Assembly: GCA_030035585.1 (NCBI GenBank)
Contig: CM057482.1
Span: 50,387,501-50,451,500 of the forward strand
Source: Dugong dugon
Lineage: Eukaryota; Chordata; Mammalia; Sirenia; Dugongidae
Direction: 5' to 3'
DNA length: 64,000 nucleotides
Made by a program: the position numbers and the translations under genes. Positions within the stretch are counted from its first letter, which is position 1; every line of letters begins with the position of its first letter. This document shows, piece by piece, positions 55,605 to 64,000 of the stretch. Under the pieces are notes generated by a model. It worked only from the letters and a program-made list of their open reading frames with translations, did no database searches and was not told the origin of the DNA.

Positions 55605-56074
55605 CTGATGTTATTGTTAGTTGCCATTGAGTGGACTTCAGTTCATGGTGACTTTACGTACAACAGAACAAAACGCTGTCTGGTCCTGCATCATCCTCAC
55701 GATTGCTGGCATGTTCAAGTCCATCACTGTGGCCACCGTACCAGTCCATCTCACCGAGGCTCTCCCTTGCTCTTTTTGGCCCTCCACTACACCACACACG
55801 ATGTCCTTCTCCAATGATGGATCTTCCTTTGATCCTGCCAAAGCAATTGAGTCAAACAGTGTTCTGTTGTGAACTTAAAGGTTTTCATTAATTTTCGGAA
55901 GTAGATCCAGGCCTTTCTACCTATTCTATGGAATAAAGCTTCCTGGTGTGGAAGCTCCACTGAAACCTGTCCACCATGGGTGACCCTGCTGGTATTTGAC
56001 ATTCAGGTGGCATAGCTTCCAGCACCACAGCAACATGCAAGCCACCACAGGACAGCAGACAGATGGTTGGTGAT
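55605..56074 (-). mobile_element. Composite RTE-derived element, copy 3
   Basis: Same layout as at 2957 and 36752. A possible target duplication is cttgaaga at 55597-55604 and 56075-56082. The head on the minus strand includes 'gctggaagctatgccacctg' and 'gtcacccatggtggacagg'. Confidence 0.87.
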
Positions 56075-56084
56075 CTTGAAGATT

Positions 56085-56296
56085 CCACCATCTCCAGTAG
56101 CCATCAAGTTGATTTTGACTCATGGCCATCCTGCATGTGTCAGAGTAGAACTACGCTCCACAAAGTTTTCAATGGCTGATTTTTTGGAAGTAGATAGCAA
56201 GACTTTTCTTCTGAGGCCCCTCTGCGTGGGCTTGAACCTCCAACCTTTCAGTTAGCAGCCGAACACATTAACTTTGCACCACCCAGGGACTCTGTT
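56085..56296 (-). mobile_element. AfroSINE-type SINE, long variant, exact 9-bp target duplication
   Basis: The duplication ttgaagatt is exact at 56076-56084 and 56297-56305. It sits directly beside the composite element and re-uses the same target sequence. Confidence 0.9.
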
Positions 56297-56805
56297 TTGA
56301 AGATTGCAGACCTGTTATTTTCTCTGATGTTTCTTTATGACCAGACTCAGGTTGTGCATCTTTGACAGGAATCCTACAGAAGTGACACTGGCTTTTCTTA
56401 TTGGATCGTGTCAGGTGGCACATGATTTCAGTTTGTCCTGCTACTTTGTGACTTGGGTCACTTTGATTAAGGTGATTTTCTGCCGTGCCTCGCCACTGTA
56501 AAGTCTTCCGTTTTCCCTTTGTAATGAGCAAGTAACTTGTGGGAAGATACTTTGAGAGTTTTAAAATACTATGTTCCTCATCAAATTTTCTATTTATTCA
56601 TTCATCTGTTTTTTATCTGTGTAGACCTATGAATTCTTATTTTATTTGATGGATTATAATCTGTTACTATCATTATTTATTTTGATGCTCAAATGTCCCT
56701 GATTTAGCCAGTGGGCACCCTTTAAAGCTGTATTTTGTGTCTTTAACATGCTCCATCATTCTTTGAACTCTTCCTTACTTTTTGGCAGAAGAAGATGATC
56801 CAGTC

Positions 56806-57306
56806 TGCTGTAGTTATCTAGTGCTGCTGTAACAGAAATACCACAAGTGGATGACTTCAACAAAGAGAAATTTATTTTCTCACAGTCTAGTAGGCTAGAA
56901 GTCCAAGCTCCAGGGGAAGGCTTTCTCTCTCTGTTAGTCCTGGAGGAAGGTCCTTCTCATCAATCTTCCCCTGCACTAGGAACTTCTCCTTGCCGGAACC
57001 CCGGGTCCAAAGGACGCGCTCTGCTCCCGGTCCTTCTTTCTTGGTGGTAGGAGGACTTCCCCCTCCACCTCCCTTTCTTTTCCTTTTGTCTCTTGTAAGA
57101 TAAAAGGTGGTGCAGGCCACACCCAGGGGACACTCCATTTACATTGGATCAGGGATGTGACTTTAGTAAGAGTGTTAAACAATCCCACCCTAATCCTCTT
57201 TAACGTAAAATTACAGTCACAAAATGGAGGACATCCACACAATACTGGAATCATGGCCTAACCAAGTTGACACATAGTTTTGGAGAACACAATTCAATCC
57301 ATGACA
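56806..57306 (-). mobile_element. MaLR-type solo LTR
   Basis: The minus strand starts TGTCATGGATTGAATTGTGT and includes 'caacttggttaggccatgat'. Flanks cagtc / cactc match at 4 of 5. The L1M resumes on both sides. Its 3' portion resembles the LTR at 6039, and its middle resembles the ERVL-related fragment at 41580-42300. Confidence 0.83.
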
Positions 57307-57484
57307 CACTCCTGTCTTGAACTTTCCCTGCCCCAGACCTAAAATTCACCATTTCTTCAAGGAGCTTTGGTTCCTTCTGGCAGAGAGTAGTTTTAGAAAT
57401 AAAGATCTGGCTGCTAGGTCTGCTTATGCCTACCTGAGTGTCATTGCTTCCAGCTGTCTAGATGGGCAGAATTAAGGAATATCT

Positions 57485-57590
57485 GTATCTATCTGACTGT
57501 CTGTCTGTCTACCTACCTACCTGTCTACTTATCTGCCTACTTACCTATCTGTCATGCATCTATCATCTATCCATCCATCCATCATCATAA
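57485..57590. repeat. (TATC/TACC)n microsatellite, imperfect
   Basis: Runs of ctat, ctgt, ctac and ccat units without an exact long array. Confidence 0.85.
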
Positions 57591-58829
57591 CCATAATGTT
57601 ACATTGATACCACAAATTCCAGTCCAGTATCACAGGATTTGTTTTCAGTTTTCTCTCTTTCCACACTTGTAACTCTCTCCTGCAACAGTGAGAAACACAA
57701 CTCTTATTATCCTTTTAATATTTACATATTTGATCAATCCCCCTGTAAGTAACCTAACTTCTGTGCTGACTGCCACACCCTCTCCCATGCAGATGCCCTC
57801 CTCTCCCCACTGGGGATCTGACATCCCACACTGACCCACCATCTGCACATACACCCTCTTTACCATGACTGGGCTCTCCTAACACCCTATTCTGGAGCTT
57901 TGCCCTTTTTGCCCCCTCCCCACCACAAACATATTTTGCTCTATTCCACTTGACGGCTTTTGCACTGAATTGTTCTGGTAGAGGAAGACATCATTCTAGT
58001 CTCATAAATGACTTGGGGACCTCTTCTTTTGCTCTTTTCTGGAACAGTTTATATAAGGGTTAAATGTTTCCAAAGATTTGCAGGAAATCCACCTGTGAAA
58101 GGATCTATACCTGGTGTTGTTTTGTGGGTAGATATTCAACTACCAATTTTATTTCATTAATCGTATGTTCGGTTTTATCTTTTTAAATTAGTTTTGGACA
58201 TTTGTATTTTCTAGAAAATGTTTTCATTTTATCTATTTTCTGATTTATTAGCCTAAAGTTGTTCTTTATGTTCTAGTTCTTTTGATGTAAAAAAAAAATT
58301 CTGTTGCACCCTTACTTTTATCCACTTTAGCCTTGTCAGTACTATTTTTCCTTCACTCTATTTTATCCTAGAGACAATCTGGCCAGACAATTGGTCTGTT
58401 TTATGAGTATTTCTAAGGTAACTTTTGCTCTAGTGTTCCCCTTTTGGGATCTCATTACTTTCCAGTTTCTTTTTTTCTGCTTTCCTTGGGTTTATTCTGT
58501 GATTCATTTTTTTGTTTCTTGAGAAAAATATTTAGTTCATTGATTTTCAATTTCTAATGTGTTTAAGGCAATAAATCTCTCTATTTACAATTCTGCTTAC
58601 ATGCCACAAGTTCTACTGTGTAGTATTTTTATTATATTCAGTTCTATATGGTTTCTAATTTCTGTTATGATTTGTCTTTGATCCATAATTATAAAGCAGT
58701 TTCTAGACTGTTGTTTGGTTTTAAGAAGACTTCAGAGGCTGAATGCACCTCTATACACACAACCTAAATATTGAATACCGTTAATGTGATTCTGTTTTTG
58801 ACCTGTGTATGGATGAAGCCAATTGGTCG

Positions 58830-58945
58830 AATGATAGTATTCTCATTGTACAGATGAGGAAATATGGACACAGAGAATTAAAAGACTACCACGATAGGAC
58901 TGCACTAGCCAATACAGAGGCAGGAATCTAGTTCTTCCCAACACA
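58830..58945 (+). repeat. MIR fragment
   Basis: 'ctcattgtacagatgaggaa' then 'cacagagaattaaaagacta' then 'gaggcaggaatctagttctt'. Confidence 0.6.
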
Positions 58946-58978
58946 GCAGGTTCCCTTCCTCTGATGTATGTACCAGAA

Positions 58979-59725
58979 TTTTTTTTTTATTGTGCCTTAG
59001 GTGAAAATATACAGCTCAAGTTAATTTCTCATTCAAAAAATGTATATACATATTGTTTTGTGACATTGGTTGCAATCCCCACAATGTGACAGCACACTCC
59101 TCTTTTCCACCCCAGGTTCCCTGTGTCCATTCAACCAGTTTCTGTCACTTCCTGCCTTCTTATCCTGCTTTTGGACAGGAGCTGCCCATTTAGTCTTGTA
59201 TATCTGATTGAACTAAGAAGCACATTACTCACATGTATTATTTTTTGCTTTATAGTCCTGTCTAATCTTTGTCTGAAGAGTGGGCTTTGGGAATGGTTTC
59301 AGTTCTGGGTTAACAGAGTCTGGGGGCCATAGTTTCAGGGGTTCCTCCAGTCTCTGTCAGACCATTAAGTCTGGTCTTTTTACATGAATTTGAATTTTGT
59401 TCTACATTTTTCTCCTGCTTTGTCCAGGACTCTGTTGTGTTCCCTGTCAGGGCAGTCATTGGTGGTAGCCGGGCACCATCTAGTCCTTCTGGTCTTAGGC
59501 TGGTGGAGACTCTGGATCATTTGGTCGTTTAGCCCTTTGGGCTAGTATTTTCCTTGTGTCTTTGGTTTTCTTCATTCTCCTTTACTCCAAGTGGGATAGG
59601 ACCAATAGATGTATCTTAAATGGCTGCTTGCAAGTTTTTAACACCCCAGACACTACTCACCAAAGTGAGATGTAGAATATTTTCTTTATAAACTGTGTTA
59701 TGCCAGTTAACCTAGACATCCCCCG
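58979..59725 (-). mobile_element. L1 3' end, same subfamily as 1-1234
   Basis: The minus strand ends with AATAAA and an A-run (58990-58979). 'ctgacagggaacacaacaga', 'ggtggtagccgggcaccatc' (+) and 'agtttcaggggttcctccag' (+) match the first element reversed. 5' truncated; non-coding. Confidence 0.85.
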
Positions 59726-60258
59726 ATAAAGGAGTAATTTTTGAAAAATTTCCAAATATTTGGATTTTGAGGCATTCTTTTCTGTTGTTCATCTTTGATT
59801 TTTAAGAATTATTTTAAGTGAGATAAAATGGTCCATATAAAATCAATTTTAAGATATTTCTTAAGGTGTTTTCTGTGGCTGAATATATGGTCAATTTTTC
59901 ATACATACCAGGTATCCTTAAAAAATACGTGTATTCTATGAGTGTTTCCTGTGTGTTCCCAGGATATTCATTAACTCAAGCTTTTAACTGTGTTATTCAA
60001 ATATTATGTATTCTTACTGTTTTTTCCTGTCTGATAAATCAATTTTTGAACAATGTTAAAAATCTCCCATCAGATTTTTTGAATTTTCTCTTGTTATTTT
60101 TTACTTTATATATTTCAAGGCTATATTTGTAAAGACTAAACAGGTTTAAGACTATCATATCTTCCTGGTGAGTTGTTTCATTCAAATAATGATCATCTTT
60201 ATACCTAATGATGCTTTTTTGCATTGAAGGCAATTTAATATTATACTTACATATCTTC

Positions 60259-60465
60259 AGAGTCCCTCAGTGTGCAAATGGTTAACATGCTTGGTTGCTA
60301 ACCTAAAGGTTGGAAGTTTGAGTCTATATAGTTGTGCTCAGAAAATAGGCCTGGCAGTCTGCTTCTAAAAAATCAGCCACTGAAAACCCTGTGGAGCACA
60401 GTTCTACTCTAACACGCATGGAGTCACCATAAGTTGGAGTTGACTCAACAGCAACTGTTGGTAAT
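60259..60465 (+). mobile_element. AfroSINE-type SINE, long variant, 8-bp target duplication
   Basis: The duplication atatcttc is exact at 60251-60258 and 60466-60473. Order: 'gtgcaaatggttaacatgct', 'aaatcagccactgaaaaccc', 'aagttggagttgactcaaca'. Confidence 0.88.
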
Positions 60466-60473
60466 ATATCTTC

Positions 60474-60655
60474 CATCCTTCCCTCTCTTCCTTCTTCCAT
60501 CTTTTTTCCTTCCTTCCTTCCTCTCTCTTACTCCTTCCCTCCCCCAACTTTCTCCCCCCACCCTCCCTCCCTTTTTTCCTTTCCTTCTCTCTCTTTTTCA
60601 CTCCCTCCCCCCTTCCTTCCTTTCTTCTTTCTTGCCTTCATTTCTTCCTCAGTAT
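60474..60655. repeat. Polypyrimidine (CCTT-rich) tract
   Basis: About 180 bp almost purely C/T on the plus strand, with ccttcctt cores and C/T runs. It has mirror-repeat character and could form triplex DNA. The long frames on both strands here are composition artefacts. Confidence 0.93.
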
Positions 60656-60869
60656 CCTGCTGATATATCTTCCCATCTCTTTATTTGTATCATTAACTTT
60701 TTATTTTAGAAAGTTTTAAACATACATAAAAGTAAAAAGATAGTATAACAGGTTTCAATTCATAGACAGCCTCTTTCATCTGTATCCCCATCTACTCCCT
60801 CGCCCAGGCCAAATTATATCGAAGCAAATCCTGTATATCATACAATTCATCTGTAAATATTTTGGCATG

Positions 60870-61832
60870 TGTAGGGTAAAGAATCTAACTTTACCCAAAG
60901 AATTTGATCTTTGTCTTTGGTTCCTGAGACGAACTGTAAACCCTTGGAATTTCCTGAGTAATTGAGGTACCTTTGTTATCTACAGAGCCCTGGTGGCACA
61001 GTGGTTAAGAGCTCGGCTACTAACGAAAAGGTCAGCAGTTCAAATCCACCAGCCACTACTTGGAAACCCTATGGGGCAGTTCTACTCTGTCCTATAGGAT
61101 CACTATGAGCTGGAATTGACTTGATGGCAGTGAGTTTGGGTTTTTTGTTATCTATAGGCCTCCAGACCACATCTGAGGTTTTATGATAATAAGGTGACTC
61201 AGGTGGGGGCTGGCCAGGTTAGAAAGACCACCATATGATATCAGCCAACGTCAAGGAGTGTGGGGAGGGGCTTGATTTAATCAATCATGCCTACATAATC
61301 AGGCTCCAATAAAGGCTCTGGACACAGAAGCTCCATGGGCTCGCTGGTTGATGGAAGGGTGGGAGGGATATTGTGTCCCTCTTTGGGCTGGAAGCTCTGT
61401 GTTGGGAATACTTCCAGACCTTGCCAGTATGTCTTTTCATTGATATCCTTTTTGTTGTAATAAAACTCTAGCACTTTCAATGAGTTTTGTGAGTTGTTCT
61501 AGCGAATTATCAAACGCAAGAGAGTAGTGGGGGCCAGAAGGTCAGCAGTGAGGGGGGCCCTGGGGACTCCTGAGTTTATGGCTAGGTAGTGGGAAAACCC
61601 CAAATTTGTAGCCATCAGGTCAGAATTGAGGGTGTATGGGGACTTCCAGGCATCTAAAATTTTGAGCAGACTTGGTAGTCTGGAGGACTGTGCTCTTTAG
61701 TTTGTGAGATCTGATCTATCTCTGCGTGGCAAGGGTCTGAGGAAAAAGTGTTGCATGTGCAACTGGTATTAGCACAGAAGTCGAATAGAGGGGACAGGAT
61801 TGATAATAAATTGATTTTGATTGTTCAACACA
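60870..61832 (+). mobile_element. ERV-L-like LTR, copy 2, with adjacent primer-binding site and inserted SINE
   Basis: It starts TGTAGGGTAAAGAATCTAAC and has a CAATAAAGG-type box near 61306, AATAAA at 61459-61464 and end TTCAACACA. It aligns block by block with copy 1 at 25441-26353 and is split by a SINE. Directly after it comes TGGTGTCAGAGAAGTGGGAT. No viral gene follows: L1M sequence resumes within about 40 bp. Confidence 0.8.
60983..61143 (+). mobile_element. AfroSINE inside the LTR, exact 11-bp target duplication
   Basis: The duplication tttgttatcta is exact at 60972-60982 and 61144-61154. Full-length head 'gagccctggtggcacagtgg' and end 'gagctggaattgacttgatg'. Confidence 0.94.
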
Positions 61833-61834
61833 TT

Positions 61835-61859
61835 TGGTGTCAGAGAAGTGGGATTTGAC
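61835..61859 (+). other. Primer-binding site, probably tRNA-Leu
   Basis: tggtgtcagagaagtgggat and the next bases resemble the complement of the tRNA-Leu 3' end including CCA, with a 1-bp offset in the middle. It lies 2 bp after the LTR end, as expected for an endogenous retrovirus. Confidence 0.65.
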
Positions 61860-62590
61860 TCTTCCATATAGCAAGTATCTCCAAAAGGTAAGGACTCTTA
61901 ACCATCAAAAACATAATGACATAATAATACCTTTATCACAAAAATTATGATTTCTTAACATCATTACATATTTAATCAATGTTCATATTTACTCTGACTG
62001 AGTTGCAATTTTTTATGGTTTGCCTGAATCAGAATTCATATAAGTTCTGTCTGTTGCAATTGGTTACTATATCTGTATCTTTCTTATAATCTATAGGTTT
62101 AGCCTTTATGTTCAGGTTGTTGTTTTCTTCACAGTTTTCTGTTGAAGAAACCAGGTTGTTCATCCTGTATAATATTACAGTCTAGATTTTGTACTTTACA
62201 CTCTCATGGTATCATTCAACTTGTTCCTCTTTCCTTTATATTTCCTATAAATTTGTAGTTAGAACTAGAGGTTTGATTAAATTCAGATTTGATTTTTTTT
62301 CCCAAAACAACTTCATAAGCAGTGTTACGTATTTCACCAGGAGATATCTAATGTCTGATTGTCTCTCCTTTTGAGATGTTATCAGCCAGTGATGATCATT
62401 GCCTAGATGCACTGATTCATTAGGAGATACAGAATGGGAGTATTCTATCATTTCATCATTGTTTGTTAGTTGGATTATTTCTGTACAGAGAAACTTCCCT
62501 TCATTAAATATTTAGTTACTGTGACATACAGATCATATTTCCCACTGTTCACCAGTTTTCAAAACGACAAGTTGGTTCCTGCTATCCCCC

Positions 62591-62751
62591 AAACCAAAAA
62601 CCAAACCCACTGCCATCGAGTTGATTCCGACTCATAGCGACCCTGTAGGACAGAGTAGGACAGCACCATAGAGTTTCCAAGGAGCAGCTAGTGAATTTGA
62701 ACTGCCAACCTTTTGGTTAACAGCCAAACACTTAACCACCAGGGTCCCTAC
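62591..62751 (-). mobile_element. AfroSINE
   Basis: 'ccatcgagttgattccgact', 'ccctgtaggacagagtagga', 'agctagtgaatttgaactgc', 'aacacttaaccaccagggtc'. Inserted in the L1M tract. Confidence 0.92.
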
Positions 62752-62798
62752 TGTCCTCTAGAGTTGATTAATTAAGTTTTTTTAAAATCATTATGTAC

Positions 62799-63793
62799 TC
62801 ATCCAGAACACTTAATTGCGCTCATGCAGAACCTGTACATAGACCAAGAGGCAGTCGTTTGAACAGAACAAGGGAATACTGCATGTTTAAAATCAGGAAA
62901 GGTGTGTGTCAGGGTTGTATCCTTTCACCATACCTATTCAGTCTGTATACTGAGCAAATAATCTGAGAATCTGGACTATATGAAGAAGAACTCTGCATCA
63001 GGATTGGAGGAAGACTCATTAACAACCGTCGATAGGCAGATGACACAAACTTACTTGCTGAAAGTGAAGAAGACTTGAAGCACTTACTGATGAAGATCAA
63101 AGACTACAGCCTTTAGTATGGATTACATTTCAACATAAAGGAAACAAAAATCCTCACAACTAGACCAATAAGCAACATTATGATAAACGGAGGAAAGTTC
63201 GAAGTTGTCAAGGATTTCATTTTACTTGAATCCACAATCAATACCCATGGAAGCAGCAGTCAAGAAATCAAAACTGTGTATTGCATCGGGCAGATCTGCT
63301 GCAAAAGACCTCTTTAAAGTGTTGAAAAGCGAAGCTGTCATTTTGAAGACTAAGATGGTCCTATTCCAAGTCATGATATTTTCAATTGTATCATATGTAT
63401 GCGAAAGCTGGACAATGAATAAGGAAGACTGAAGAAGAATTGATGCCTTTGAATTGTGGTATTGGTGAAGAATATCAGACATACCATGGACTGCCAGAAG
63501 AAGCAACAGTCAGTCTGTCTTGGAAGCAAGGATGGCGAGATTTCGTGTCATGTACTTTGGACATGTTATCAGGAGGGACCAGTCCCTGGAGAAGGATGTC
63601 ATGTTTGGTAAAATAGAGGGTCAGGGAAAAAGAGAATGACCCTGAAAGAGATGGATTGACACAGTGGCTACAACAATGTGCTCAAACGTAGCAATGATTG
63701 TGAGGATTGTGCAGGACCTGGTAGTGTTTTGTTCTGTTGTACATAGGGTCGCTATGAGTCGGAACCGACTGAACGGCTCGTAGCAACACATTG
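62799..63793 (+). mobile_element. RTE/BovB-type LINE, 5' truncated, about 1 kb
   Basis: It starts inside the reverse transcriptase ('ccagaacacttaattgcgct') and runs to the 3' end ('cgctatgagtcggaaccgac'). The catalytic ADD of YADD is still readable near 63035-63050, although the Tyr codon position is now a stop, and 'LLAESEEDLKHLLMKIKDYS' follows. A 75-codon frame at 63205-63432 is the C-terminal remnant. Dead by stops and frameshifts. Confidence 0.92.
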
Positions 63794-64000
63794 ATTTAAA
63801 CATAGTTGATGTGTTTTCATCTATTTAATGTATTGATAGCTTCCTTCCTATCTGGTATGATAAGATATTCCGGGCTCATACATTTCCTGCCCCCGTCTGG
63901 ACACAGTCATTTCTCCAAGGAGCAAGTTTCCTTTTAGTTGGAAATGGTGTTTAGAAAACATACTCTGGTTACGAGGGTCCCAGTGATACTGAATTGGTCA

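Larger units (their letters stand above)
55185..57960 (-). mobile_element. Long L1M 3' tract with three nested insertions
   Basis: L1M pieces at 55185-55604, 56297-56805 and 57307-57960 read continuously ('cttacagaaaagttgcaagt', 'taataatgtcctttagagcg', 'gatactttgagagtttt', 'ccagtgggcaccctttaaag', 'ctgccccagacctaaaattc', 'tgatcaatccccctgtaag'). Insertions: composite RTE element, SINE, and MaLR LTR. A (TATC/TACC)n lies at 57485-57590. Confidence 0.78.
57985..60240 (-). mobile_element. Old L1 ORF2 (endonuclease to reverse transcriptase), split by a younger L1
   Basis: Pieces 57985-58730 ('caagttctactgtgtagtat', 'gttatgatttgtctttgatcc') and 59735-60240 ('gctgaatatatggtcaattt', 'aaaaatctcccatcagattt') are consecutive parts of L1 ORF2 read backwards. 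Between them lie a MIR-like piece and the L1 3' end at 58979. Confidence 0.72.
60690..64000 (-). mobile_element. Second long L1M 3' tract with nested LTR, SINE and RTE
   Basis: L1M pieces at 60690-60869, about 61870-62590, 62752-62798 and 63794-64000 follow each other ('gttttaaacatacataaaag', 'gttgaagaaaccaggttgtt', 'gttatcagccagtgatgatc', 'catttctccaaggagcaagt'). It continues beyond the window. Confidence 0.75.

Noticed and set aside
1..64000. CRISPR array, operon, phage or bacterial system
   Set aside because: No evenly spaced direct repeats with unique spacers and no bacterial gene layout. The sequence is clearly mammalian with interspersed retroelements.
1..64000. ENTREP2 (FAM189A1) exon
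   Set aside because: No frame flanked by good splice sites with recognisable similarity was seen. A short exon could have been missed by eye.

Overview
This window is mammalian nuclear DNA, almost certainly from an afrothere and most likely an elephant or close relative. The evidence is about two dozen copies of a tRNA-headed SINE (head like gccctggtggcgcagtgg, end like atgagtcggaatcgactc), abundant RTE/BovB-type LINEs, and composite elements that share RTE ends. Ruminants also carry BovB, but their typical SINEs are absent here. The SINE family names and the species call come from memory of these consensus sequences, not from a search. Elephant, sea cow and hyrax cannot be told apart by eye.

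Only one protein-coding gene is supported: an intact, intronless MAGE-family gene at 47697-48584 (+) that matches NSMCE3 (NDNL2/MAGEG1), a subunit of the SMC5/6 complex. It has a CpG-rich promoter with GC boxes, a TATA-like box, and a 3' UTR with two AATAAA signals. In human, NSMCE3 lies at 15q13 inside or beside ENTREP2 (FAM189A1). The rest of the window may therefore be intron or gene-poor flank of that locus, but no ENTREP2 exon was recognised.

The rest is a dense mosaic of retroelements. 1-5.5 kb: L1 3' end, RTE pieces, a composite RTE-derived element, and an old L1M split by a MaLR LTR. 6-11.7 kb: MaLR LTRs, L2, SINEs and a 19-20 bp minisatellite. 12.9-22.6 kb: a tRNA-Gly-headed SINE, then a nest in which an old L1M holds a SINE and an RTE, and the RTE holds a 5'-complete, 3'-short L1. 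22.6-34 kb: MIR and L2 relics, an ERV-L-like LTR with a primer-binding site, microsatellites and a young SINE with a 30-A tail. 34.5-47 kb: SINEs, RTE, a tandem duplication, MaLR LTRs, an L1 interrupted twice, and a SINE inside a SINE. 47.2-49.3 kb: NSMCE3. 49.4-64 kb: MIRs, SINEs, a large L1 split by a Tigger DNA transposon, two long L1M tracts with nested LTR/SINE/RTE insertions, and a second ERV-L-like LTR with primer-binding site.

Many insertions have exact target-site duplications, so much of the order of events can be read directly. No non-coding RNA gene, CRISPR array, operon or other novel system was found. The most unusual items are the premature-3'-end L1, the RTE-derived composite family and its shared modules, two LTR copies each ending in a primer-binding site, and a SINE with a doubled tail.
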